The notes under the pieces: model-generated
Database searches by the model: none
Told to the model about the DNA's origin: nothing
The model's input: only the letters and a program-made list of their open reading frames with translations
In this document: positions 51,391 to 59,946 of the stretch, piece after piece
Layout: each line of letters opens with the position of its first letter
Numbering within the stretch: position 1 is the stretch's first letter
Program-made: the position numbers and the translations under genes
Source: Flagellimonas sp. CMM7
Lineage (GTDB): Bacteria; Bacteroidota; Bacteroidia; Flavobacteriales; Flavobacteriaceae
Direction: 5' to 3'
NCBI RefSeq assembly: GCF_021390195.1
Contig: NZ_CP090003.1
Location: 1,166,001 to 1,230,000, forward strand
DNA length: 64,000 nt

Positions 51391-53712
51391 ATGCTCCGTT
51401 ATTTTTCCATTGTGTTGTTTTGTAGTATCTGTTCTTTTTCTTTTTCGCAAGAAATACAGGTGTTCCACGGTGTAATCAAAGATGTGGAAACCGGAGTTAA
51501 TATCCCTTTTGCAACAGTAGCCTTGTTCAATGGACAAGTATTGACTGATGGTACTTCAACTGACGAAAGTGGACGTTTTTCCATTCGAACGGATAAAAAA
51601 ATCACTCATATTGTGGTTAGCTTCATTGGGTATGAAATCAAAACGATAATCTTATCTAACCTAAAAGACACCAACGACCTGCAGATTGGCCTTCAACCAT
51701 CAAATGTGGTATTGAACGAAGTTGTGGTGCAGGCCGAGCAAACGACCACAACTTTGAAAATAGATAGGAAAGTGATCAATTTGGGAGCCGACCTGCAACA
51801 AGCGGGCGCGACCGTATTGGAAGCTTTTGACCAAATTGCCGAGATACAGACCGACTTGGGAACAGGCACACTATCACTTCGCGGAAGCAGTAATGTACGT
51901 TTACTCGTCAATGGAAAACCTTCTGGACTCAGCCCCGGCGAACTGCTGGACCAATTGCCAGCTGCATCTGTACAAAAGGTCGAAATCATCACTTCACCGT
52001 CCGCCAAAAATCAGGCCGACGGCCTATCGGGTATTATCAACATCATTTTAAAAAAGAAAAGGGCAAAAGGGCTTAACCTCAACCTCAACTCTGGCGTGGG
52101 AACCAAACGTTATAATTATGGCGTTGAAGGCAACTACAACCACACATCAGTCAATTTTAGGTGGATAGCCTCCCAGGCTGGACGCCAAATGGATAGCGAA
52201 CAGACCATTGCCCAACGCTATACCAATGGGGATACCCGTAATTTTTTTGCCCCCCATGATTTTAACGGATTGGTACGCAAAATTTCCATGGGTCTAGATT
52301 TTTTTATAGACGATAACAACGAACTTTCCTTTGGGTTTGATTACACCAACGATTATCACAGTTTTTTTAACAATACTTTCTACTCTAATGTTACAAACAG
52401 AGAAGATTTTGTCTATACCCGTAATTCGTCGCACACCCATCTAACCACCGAACTCAACGCCAACTACCTAAAAAAGTTTGCCAAAGAGGGTCATTTAATA
52501 GAAATGGACTACTACATTGCAATGAACGAAAATCTATTGCCCGCTTCAGACTTTGAAGAAGAGGTGTTCTTATTTGAGGAAGAACAACGGAACAAAAATA
52601 CTCTGCAGCAATTCGCCCTGGACCATACTTTACCCTTGAACGAAAGAGTGACCATGGAAACAGGAATGTTGTGGAATGACCGAAAATTGGAAAGCTTTAA
52701 CTATTTCCAACTTAACGAAGGTATAGGTGAAAACGAGGTGTTCGATTACAAAGAACAGATATTTGGTGTTTATGGAATGGCTTCGTTGCAATTTGGTGAT
52801 TTTAATACACAAGCCGGATTGCGGTATGAATACTTTACTTCAAATTCAACCAACACCCTCAATAACGAGACCACAGATTTGGTTTTCAGAAACCTCTATC
52901 CTTCACTACACTTTTCATACACACTAAACGAGGAACATACTACCAGCCTTGGCTATAGTAAAAGGGTCTCTAGGCCCAATTTTCACCATATCAATCCCTT
53001 TCAGATGGGCAACCAATACTTTCAATGGGAGGCCAATCCAGGGCTCAAACCAGAGTTCAGCGATAATTTTGAAATGAACGTTCAGTACAACAGCAAAGCA
53101 CTTACTTGGTCTCTGTCCGCCTTCTATAGAAACCGTACCGATGTCATCGTTTGGTTGCAAGAAATCGATACCGAAGGCGTACAGACAATAAGCTTTGACA
53201 ATCTTGGTAGAAAGCGGTCCTACGGTTTTGAAGGGGATTTGCGTTACACTTTAAAACCTTATTGGAACGCCCAATTGTCCGGGAACTATTACTACACTAA
53301 AGTAGAGCAACAAACACAGATTACCTTTGACGACCTTTATGCATCTAGTATCATCTTTAAAAACACTTTTAAGATCTCCAAGAACATCAGTACTGACATT
53401 ACTTACAGGCATACCCCAAAAAACCAGAACGAGTTTCGGTTCATAGAACCTAGAAATCGATGGGATTGGGCCGTACGGGCCAAGCTTTTGGAAAATAGGC
53501 TTGTGGCCAATCTTCGGATTATTGACGTACTCGACAACAATTTGCGGAAAGGAACCCTGATTACAGAGCAGATCACCCAAAATGAGTTATGGAGGTTTCA
53601 ATCCCAGACCTTTGGGGTGCTTTTCAGCCTTAACTATAAGCTCTTTCAAAACCAAGGAAAGGTCAGAAACAGAAAACAAAGAAATTATGACCATGCTGGG
53701 GCTAGGGATTGA
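51391..53712 (+). CDS. TonB-dependent receptor-like outer-membrane protein
   Basis: A 773-residue receptor: signal peptide (1-20, FSIVLFCSICSFSFSQ), carboxypeptidase-like repeat (about 25-105, GVIKDVETGVNIPFATVALF), a plug with LSLRGSSNVRLLVNGKPSG and VEIITSPSAKNQADGLSGI, then a beta barrel of the outer-membrane family-3 type. The C-terminus is a long basic tail after FGVLFSLNYKLF. It leads a unit with the lipoprotein (22 bp gap), LytS kinase and LytTR regulator. The cargo is unknown. Confidence 0.9.
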   Translation: MLRYFSIVLFCSICSFSFSQEIQVFHGVIKDVETGVNIPFATVALFNGQVLTDGTSTDESGRFSIRTDKKITHIVVSFIGYEIKTIILSNLKDTNDLQIGLQPSNVVLNEVVVQAEQTTTTLKIDRKVINLGADLQQAGATVLEAFDQIAEIQTDLGTGTLSLRGSSNVRLLVNGKPSGLSPGELLDQLPAASVQKVEIITSPSAKNQADGLSGIINIILKKKRAKGLNLNLNSGVGTKRYNYGVEGNYNHTSVNFRWIASQAGRQMDSEQTIAQRYTNGDTRNFFAPHDFNGLVRKISMGLDFFIDDNNELSFGFDYTNDYHSFFNNTFYSNVTNREDFVYTRNSSHTHLTTELNANYLKKFAKEGHLIEMDYYIAMNENLLPASDFEEEVFLFEEEQRNKNTLQQFALDHTLPLNERVTMETGMLWNDRKLESFNYFQLNEGIGENEVFDYKEQIFGVYGMASLQFGDFNTQAGLRYEYFTSNSTNTLNNETTDLVFRNLYPSLHFSYTLNEEHTTSLGYSKRVSRPNFHHINPFQMGNQYFQWEANPGLKPEFSDNFEMNVQYNSKALTWSLSAFYRNRTDVIVWLQEIDTEGVQTISFDNLGRKRSYGFEGDLRYTLKPYWNAQLSGNYYYTKVEQQTQITFDDLYASSIIFKNTFKISKNISTDITYRHTPKNQNEFRFIEPRNRWDWAVRAKLLENRLVANLRIIDVLDNNLRKGTLITEQITQNELWRFQSQTFGVLFSLNYKLFQNQGKVRNRKQRNYDHAGARD

Positions 53713-53734
53713 TTATTTATTTAAAACAGAAACT

Positions 53735-54427
53735 ATGAAAAATAGCACAAAGATTACTTTGTTAGCGTTGCTTGGCGCGATGTTGTCCAGTTGTGGACAG
53801 ACCTCTTCAAAAGAAGTACAAATAACACCGGAAGAACTCGCTACTTGGCAAACCTTTGATAAGGGCAAAACTACAATCATTGGCAATGAACTTATCGTCG
53901 AGGAAATTGAGGGGTCTAACGGATACTTTATGATCAGTCCCAAACTTTTTGAGAAAGATTTCATCCTAAATTATAAAGTGAAGGCATTGTCAGAATCCAC
54001 AGTGCTCATTAATCTGTTTTCAGTCACCCAAGAAGGAGGTGGCGAAGTTTTTGCACTTCCTGCCAAAACAGCTACTCCACAAGAGGTCTGGCAATGGCGC
54101 ACCCAAATGAAGCATTATAATCTTACCTTCAACAATCGTTCACACGGTATCAAGCCCTTCTTTTTTAAAAACAACTCCCCCTACTCCCGTGGGTTTTATC
54201 AAAACCTCCCTGAAAACGTCATGGAAGTGGGCCACTGGTATGCTGTCGAAATTGGAAAGAAAGCGAACCGACTTTGGTTCAAACTGAACGATACCACTTA
54301 TTTCGATATCGAAGATTGTAATCCATTTGCAGGAGGGCGTCTCATTTTTAGGATTAGCGGCACCACAGGCGAAAATGTCATCTTTGCAAAAGCCGCCTAT
54401 AAAGATATTGTGATTTCATACGAATAG
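53735..54427 (+). CDS. Surface or periplasmic lipoprotein, jelly-roll-like (DUF1961-like)
   Basis: A 230-residue lipoprotein: MKNSTKITLLALLGAMLSSCG has a standard lipobox LSSC. The frame is open upstream to 53582 inside the receptor gene, but the signal peptide fixes the start at 53735. The body is beta-rich (FILNYKVKALSESTVLINLF, HWYAVEIGKKANRLWFKL) and looks like a concanavalin/laminin-G-like fold, possibly DUF1961. It may bind the receptor's substrate. It ends 16 bp before the kinase gene. Confidence 0.82.
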   Translation: MKNSTKITLLALLGAMLSSCGQTSSKEVQITPEELATWQTFDKGKTTIIGNELIVEEIEGSNGYFMISPKLFEKDFILNYKVKALSESTVLINLFSVTQEGGGEVFALPAKTATPQEVWQWRTQMKHYNLTFNNRSHGIKPFFFKNNSPYSRGFYQNLPENVMEVGHWYAVEIGKKANRLWFKLNDTTYFDIEDCNPFAGGRLIFRISGTTGENVIFAKAAYKDIVISYE

Positions 54428-54443
54428 CCCGTAACTTACCAAC

Positions 54444-55457
54444 ATGGAAAGTCGAAACATATACCAGAAGTTCCTACGGGTAGAGCCTTGGCTGCATATT
54501 TTTCTATGGTTGATAGTACTGTTTTATCCGTACCTGAAATATTCGGAAAGAGAGGGTGGGTATATGATGTCCTTTGCGCATGAACTCAATTCCCTGTTTT
54601 TTAAAATGACCATTTCGTACTTTCTTTTTTTTTGGTTTTTTCCAAAAATGAATAAAAGGAAATATCTGCCATGCGCCGTATTGGCCTTAATGGCCAATAC
54701 CGTTGCTTATGAATTCGCTGACCGTTATTTTCATCCAAAGGACACCCACTTTTGGCAGCATTTTTTCACCGATTTGTTAACGTACCTCAGTTTTAGCGTT
54801 GTCTTTTTTGCGCTGTATTCGGTCAAGAATATTTACCAGCAACAAATGCAGTTGGATACCCTTTCGCGTGGTAAAAAACAAGCTGAGATAAGTGCCCTGA
54901 AGGCACAGATAAATCCGCATTTTCTGTTTAATACCTTGAACACCATTTATGCCAATGCCTTAAAAAATGATGACAAGACTCCGGAGCTCATTCTAAAACT
55001 GTCCAATGGATTTCGATATCTTTTTCACGAAGGACAACAAGACAGGGTCTCTTTGAAGCAAGAATTGCAACATCTAACGGAATATATTCAGCTACAACAA
55101 GAACGGTTGGCCGATAAGGTCAACGTACAGTTTTCGACTGCCATTAACGACCCAGAAGTTGAAATAGCTCCCTTGCTTTTAATTCCTTTTGTAGAAAATG
55201 CTTTTAAATATACCAGTGTGTTAAAGGGCAAAAAGCACCCCATTACTATTAGAATGACCGGTGATGGCCATGATTTTTTATTTTCATGTACCAATCCTTT
55301 CGATAACAAGTCCAATATTGACCCCAGTTGGTCAGAAAGCGGTATTGGTATCGTCAATGTAAAAGAGCGATTGCATCTCTTGTACCCTGAAAAACATGAT
55401 TTAAGGGTTACGGAGGAGGACCATAGTTTTCATATCAACCTATCCATTGTACTATGA
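54444..55457 (+). CDS. LytS/YehU-type sensor histidine kinase
   Basis: A 337-residue membrane kinase. Four helices in the first about 135 residues form the input; a coiled region leads to the His_kinase domain with QINPHFLFNTLNTIYAN, where H159 is the phosphorylated residue. FVENAFKYTS (N box) and ESGIGIVNVKERL (G box) follow. Its stop overlaps the start of the response regulator by four bases (ATGA), so they form one system. The partner is broken (next entry), while this kinase looks intact. Confidence 0.92.
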   Translation: MESRNIYQKFLRVEPWLHIFLWLIVLFYPYLKYSEREGGYMMSFAHELNSLFFKMTISYFLFFWFFPKMNKRKYLPCAVLALMANTVAYEFADRYFHPKDTHFWQHFFTDLLTYLSFSVVFFALYSVKNIYQQQMQLDTLSRGKKQAEISALKAQINPHFLFNTLNTIYANALKNDDKTPELILKLSNGFRYLFHEGQQDRVSLKQELQHLTEYIQLQQERLADKVNVQFSTAINDPEVEIAPLLLIPFVENAFKYTSVLKGKKHPITIRMTGDGHDFLFSCTNPFDNKSNIDPSWSESGIGIVNVKERLHLLYPEKHDLRVTEEDHSFHINLSIVL

Positions 55458-56125
55458 GGTGTATCATACTTGAAGACGAAATAGCAGCACAGGAAATTTT
55501 GGAAGGTTTCCTTCAAAAGACGCCTTTCACGACCCATTTGGGTACTTATGAAAGCGGATTGGATATTCCTCCCGAAGAAATTCAATCTGCAGATGTCCTT
55601 TTCTTGGATGTTCAATTACCCTAGCTGAATGGGCTACAGTTTGTAAAGACCCTTGCTCATCCGCCCAAAATTATCGTAACCACAGCCTTTACCGATTACG
55701 CTGTTGAGGCATTTGAGGAAGCAGTAGTCGATTACTTAGTTAAGCCCTTTTCGTACGAGCGGTTCTTTAAGGCAGTAACGCGGATCAGAACGCGACTTTT
55801 AAAGCAGGAAAACAAAAAGAACCAGCAATTGTTCCTCTATGCAAATAAGACCATTTATTCCATTGTAGCACAGGACATTTTATACATCAAAGCTGAAGTG
55901 GATTATGTGAATATTGTTACCTCAGAAAGGGAAATCTTGATTTTGGATAGCCTTCGCCACTGGAACGAGAAACTTGAAGATTTAGGTTTTGTTCAGATAC
56001 ACCGCTCGTATCTCATAAACATGCAACATATCTCCAAAGTTTACGGTAATCAGGTTTTTATTGGTGATGTGACACTGCCCATAGGGAAGACATTCAAAGA
56101 AGAATTTTTGGCGAGGATGCATTGA
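55454..56125 (+). pseudogene. LytTR response regulator interrupted by an in-frame amber codon
   Basis: The 223-codon frame reads as a complete LytR/AlgR-type regulator: receiver MRCIILEDEIAAQEILEGF with acceptor D52 in LFLDVQLP, conserved TAFTDYAVEAF and DYLVKPFSYERF, then a LytTR DNA-binding domain (about 125-220, IHRSYLINMQHISKVYG). Codon 57 at 55622-55624 is TAG, five codons after D52, where relatives have a variable residue followed by LNGLQF or MNGL. The frame is otherwise open. It may be a recent pseudogene, a sequencing error, or yield only a LytTR fragment from the ATG at 55829. Confidence 0.85.
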
Positions 56126-56271
56126 TCATCTCAAATTAGTGAATAATATTGTTTGACTTTTCTGGAGTTGGGAAATGGTGTATTTTAAAAACCATTTGCA
56201 AAGTTTAGATAAACGATTGAAAAACACTTTTTTGTTTCAGATGAAATTTTATAAATAACACAAGACATTCA

Positions 56272-56432
56272 ATGTTAAATACATTTAGAAAAAAAAAGAA
56301 CAATATGCTGACGTTGACGATGCGCATTGGGAGGATATTGAAAAAAAAAGTAAAGAGTGATATCTGGGCGCATTATTATTATTTAGTCTGGTGCTATTTT
56401 TTGTTACATTTAGAAAGACACAAAAACCTCCC
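56272..56432 (+). pseudogene. Remnant of a small single-helix membrane protein gene
   Basis: From ATG 56272 the frame reads MLNTFRKKK to a nine-A run (56289-56297). One frame lower it continues as EQYADVDDAHWEDIEKKSKE to TGA at 56358-56360, then in that same frame reads YLGALLLFSLVLFFVTFRK up to the TolC start. A single-base loss in the A-run and one CGA-to-TGA change would break an approximately 54-residue acidic-plus-helix protein. The unshifted frame from 56272 also gives a 54-codon ORF, but its composition is not protein-like. The rest of the 307-bp gap (56126-56271) shows nothing I can name. Confidence 0.4.
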
Positions 56433-58820
56433 ATGAACACTAACAGCTGGAATTTCCGTTTCTTCGCATCTTACTTTCTGAAACGAAAACTACCTTTATT
56501 GCTCTTGTTTTTTTCTTTAACAACAGTAGCCCAAACCAATAAAACGTACCGAATAGGTATTCTTGTTGACAAAATAAACCCAGAGCTATCACCATTGCTC
56601 GAAGATTTAAAATCAGAAATAGTTGCGGTAGTGGGAGAAGATGCTGACATACAGTTTCCTCAAGAAAACATTTTGATCAATAATTTCAATCTGACCCTGG
56701 CACAACAAAACTATAACGAACTTTTATCCAATGACACTGATATCATACTCGCTTTTGGTATAATCAATAATCAAATCATTAGCCCTATCAAGACGCATCA
56801 AAAGCCAACCATTTTGTTCGGGGCTGTAAACAGAGACCTTCATAAGCTCGATTTGACCAATGCAACCTCAGGTATTGAAAACTTTACATATTTGGTAGAG
56901 TCGGAATCTTATCAGGAGGATTTGAAAAAATTCAAGGAGCTTACCAATTTTGAAAACGTAGGAATAGTTATAGATGCTCCATTTTTGGAAATTTTGCCGC
57001 TTAAGGAGACTTTTGATAGGGAAATTGCTGCTCTCGATTCTGAGTATAAATTGATTCCATTTACCACGGTTCAGGATATTACTTCAAACTTAGATGATAT
57101 TGATGCTGTATATATTGCAGGAGGGTTTTTCTTAAGTAGGGAAGAGAAAAAGCAATTGGCAGAGTATTTTATTGAAGCCAAGCTTCCCTCTTTTACAGTG
57201 AACGGTACTGAAGATGTAATAAATGGTATACTGGCAACATATCAGTCTGATGATAATCTTGATCAATTTTTTAGGCGTATAGCTCTGTCCATTGAAGCCT
57301 ATGTTTCCGGCACACCCTTATCTGAACTTTCTGTTTACATTGACTACACGCCAAGATTGACCATGAACTACAATACAGCAGAAATTATTGGAGTGCCAAT
57401 CAAATATAGCCTGGTAGGGCAAACAGATTTTGTTGGAGAGTTCAAAAACGTAGTTTCAGAAAAAGATTATGACCTTTTAACAGCAATCAACGATGCTCTG
57501 GATAACAACCTATCCCTAGGGTCCAATAAAAAAGATGTTGAACTGGCATTGCAGGATATAAAAACGGCCAATAGTAATTATCTGCCCAGTTTGACCGCTG
57601 CAGGTACGGCCACATACGTTGACCCGGACGCCGCGGAATTAAGTGCAGGTCAAAATCCAGAATTCTCCACAGTAGGGAGTATAACTTTAAACCAAACTTT
57701 GTTTTCTGAAGCGGCCAATGCGAACATTTCTATACAAAAGAACCTTCAAAAAGCCCAAGAGGCAAATTTTAACGCAGCAGAACTGGATTTGATTTTTGAC
57801 GTTTCAAACGCTTATTTCAATGCCCTTATTTTAAAGGTCAATACACAGATTCAATCCAGAAATGTGGACTTAACCAAACGAAACCTGGAAATTGCAAAGC
57901 AGAATTTTGAAGCCGGTCAATCAGGAAAGTCAGATATGCTTCGATTTCGAAGTGAAATGGCACAAAACACCCAATCCATGATAGAAGCTGTGAATCAATT
58001 GGAACAAGGTTTTTTGGTGCTTAACCAACTACTGAACAATCCGGTGGACTTTGAAATAGATGTAGAAGACGTAGAGTTCAATGAAGGTATTTTTAAACAG
58101 TACAATTACGAAGAGTTTTTTGAGCTGTTGGACAATCCAACATTGAGGGAACCATTTATCGATTTCCTAATAGAAGAAGCCAATAAGAATTCTCCTGAGC
58201 TACAGTCGTTGAACTATAATCTTCTTGCTACTGAGCGGAACATAAAACTCAATGGTTATGGTAGATTCCTGCCAACTTTGGCGTTGCAGGGTCAATACAG
58301 TTCTACGTTTAACAGGTCAGGTGCAGGAAGCACCCCGTCACAGGGCGTTGCGTTAGTTGACAATACATACAATGCGGGTCTAAATTTATCCATCCCAATT
58401 GTAAATCAGAATCTATCTAACATCAACCGTCAAACTGCTATAATCCAAAAAGAGCAATTGGAAATCAATAAAAATAATGTAGCGCTGGGGATTGAAGTGA
58501 ACATTCGAAATTCAATTTATAACCTTATCAATCAAGTCTCCAACATCCAACTTTCAAGAATATCGGAAGAAACGGCACAAGAAGCGTTAGAGCTGACACA
58601 AGCCTCGTACTCAAGTGGAGCTGTGAACATTGTGCAACTATTGGATGCGCAGAACAACTTTTTAAATGCGCAATTGGCAAGGGCCAATGCAACCTATAAC
58701 TATTTGATCAACTCACTTCAGGTAGAACGCTTTTTAGGCACTTACTTCCTATTGAATTCTGAAGAAAAGAATAATGAGTTCAGGCAAAGGTTCTTTGAAT
58801 ATTTAAACACTAGAAATTAA
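56433..58820 (+). CDS. TolC-family outer-membrane protein with N-terminal substrate-binding-protein domain
   Basis: A 795-residue protein. The frame runs from a GTG at 56391, but the ATG at 56433 precedes a proper signal peptide (LKRKLPLLLLFFSLTTVAQ), so I chose it. Residues about 35-345 resemble the ABC-type uncharacterised substrate-binding family (TYRIGILVDKINPELSPLLE, IILAFGIINNQIISP, PTILFGAVNRD). Residues about 360-795 are the TolC/OEP domain with two long helical repeats (NAYFNALILKVNTQIQSRNV; SSGAVNIVQLLDAQNNFLNA). The fusion is unusual. It is encoded 19 bp before the adaptor and forms the outer-membrane channel of the RND pump. Confidence 0.85.
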   Translation: MNTNSWNFRFFASYFLKRKLPLLLLFFSLTTVAQTNKTYRIGILVDKINPELSPLLEDLKSEIVAVVGEDADIQFPQENILINNFNLTLAQQNYNELLSNDTDIILAFGIINNQIISPIKTHQKPTILFGAVNRDLHKLDLTNATSGIENFTYLVESESYQEDLKKFKELTNFENVGIVIDAPFLEILPLKETFDREIAALDSEYKLIPFTTVQDITSNLDDIDAVYIAGGFFLSREEKKQLAEYFIEAKLPSFTVNGTEDVINGILATYQSDDNLDQFFRRIALSIEAYVSGTPLSELSVYIDYTPRLTMNYNTAEIIGVPIKYSLVGQTDFVGEFKNVVSEKDYDLLTAINDALDNNLSLGSNKKDVELALQDIKTANSNYLPSLTAAGTATYVDPDAAELSAGQNPEFSTVGSITLNQTLFSEAANANISIQKNLQKAQEANFNAAELDLIFDVSNAYFNALILKVNTQIQSRNVDLTKRNLEIAKQNFEAGQSGKSDMLRFRSEMAQNTQSMIEAVNQLEQGFLVLNQLLNNPVDFEIDVEDVEFNEGIFKQYNYEEFFELLDNPTLREPFIDFLIEEANKNSPELQSLNYNLLATERNIKLNGYGRFLPTLALQGQYSSTFNRSGAGSTPSQGVALVDNTYNAGLNLSIPIVNQNLSNINRQTAIIQKEQLEINKNNVALGIEVNIRNSIYNLINQVSNIQLSRISEETAQEALELTQASYSSGAVNIVQLLDAQNNFLNAQLARANATYNYLINSLQVERFLGTYFLLNSEEKNNEFRQRFFEYLNTRN

Positions 58821-58839
58821 CTGACAAAAACACCAAGGG

Positions 58840-59925
58840 ATGAAATTTATATTAAAATTAAGTTTGCTCTGTTTGTTTGCAGGAATGCTGTTATCCTGCG
58901 GAGGCGAACAAAAAAAGGAAGAAAAATTCTTGCGACCGGTTAAATTTGAAGAAGTGGGATTTCTGGGTGGAGAGAGAATGAGAACCTTCAGTGGAACTGC
59001 GCGCACTGATAAAATCATCAATTTAAGTTTCAGAAGCTCTGGTATTATCACCCAATTTGATATGAGACTTGGGCAAAAAGTAAAAAAAGGACAGTTGCTG
59101 GGAAAATTGGATAATGTACAAGCCCGACTGGCTTATGAACAATCCATTACACAATTGAACAGCGCGGCATCACAAATGAACACCAGCAAACTGAATCTGA
59201 ATAGGATTCGTTCCTTATATGAAAAGGGAAGCACCTCCTTAAGCGATTTTGAGGCCGCAAAGAATTCGTTCAAAAATGCAGAGGAAAGCTACAAATCGGC
59301 AAAAAGAGGTGTTGAAATTCAACAAGACCAAATAAACTACGGATACATTTATGCACCAGAGGATGGTATCATTGCATCCATCACCGCAGAGGTGGATGAA
59401 AATATTCAAGCAGGCCAGGCCGTGGCCATTCTTAATTCAGGAACCGATATGGAAATTTCATTGGGTCTTCCCGAAAGTGTCATCAATGGAGTACAAGAAG
59501 GAATGGAAGTTGCGGTGGATTTTTCTTCGATACCCAACAAAACTTTTAAGGCTAAAGTGACTGAGGTAGCTCCTGCCGTAGATGCCAATACCGCAACATA
59601 CCCGGTCAGGGCAACCGTTGTAGACCCAAACGAAGCAATTAAAAGCGGGATGGCAGCTAATGTTGCTTTTGACTTTGGAAACCATGAGACCAATGAAAAT
59701 AAGTTGGTGGTACCGACCCATGCTGTTGGCGAGGACAGTAATGGAAGATTTGTGTTTTTAATTGAGGAAGGTGGTGAAACTGCCAAAGTAAAAAAACAGC
59801 CTGTTGAGATTGGTGATTTATCGGCTGACGGTTTTGAAATTACTTCTGGATTGACCAGGGGGCAAAAAATTGCCACAGCTGGCCTGCAGACCCTTTTAGA
59901 TGGCCAAGAGGTCAAATTACAATAG
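58840..59925 (+). CDS. RND efflux periplasmic adaptor (membrane fusion protein)
   Basis: A 361-residue lipoprotein (LLCLFAGMLLSCGG) that links the RND pump to the TolC channel. The lipoyl halves are FRSSGIITQFDMRLGQKVKK and INYGYIYAPEDGIIASI, joined by a helical hairpin (about 90-155); the beta-barrel and membrane-proximal domains follow to GLQTLLDGQEV. Complete. It lies 21 bp before the permease gene. Confidence 0.93.
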   Translation: MKFILKLSLLCLFAGMLLSCGGEQKKEEKFLRPVKFEEVGFLGGERMRTFSGTARTDKIINLSFRSSGIITQFDMRLGQKVKKGQLLGKLDNVQARLAYEQSITQLNSAASQMNTSKLNLNRIRSLYEKGSTSLSDFEAAKNSFKNAEESYKSAKRGVEIQQDQINYGYIYAPEDGIIASITAEVDENIQAGQAVAILNSGTDMEISLGLPESVINGVQEGMEVAVDFSSIPNKTFKAKVTEVAPAVDANTATYPVRATVVDPNEAIKSGMAANVAFDFGNHETNENKLVVPTHAVGEDSNGRFVFLIEEGGETAKVKKQPVEIGDLSADGFEITSGLTRGQKIATAGLQTLLDGQEVKLQ

Positions 59926-59946
59926 CCTCCTAACTAAAACCAACCT

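Noticed and set aside
53582..53734. Long N-terminal extension of the lipoprotein gene overlapping the receptor
   Set aside because: A perfect lipoprotein signal peptide starts at 53735, and the overlap region is coding for the receptor in another frame.
55622..55624. TAG in the response regulator considered as a recoded (pyrrolysine-type) codon
   Set aside because: No recoding machinery is visible, the codon is not at a catalytic position, and other genes here such as the kinase-aminotransferase fusion end normally in TAG.
56289..56297. Nine-A run considered as a programmed frameshift site
   Set aside because: The shifted frame still meets a TGA at 56358, so slippage alone would not yield an intact protein. 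Decay or sequence error is simpler.
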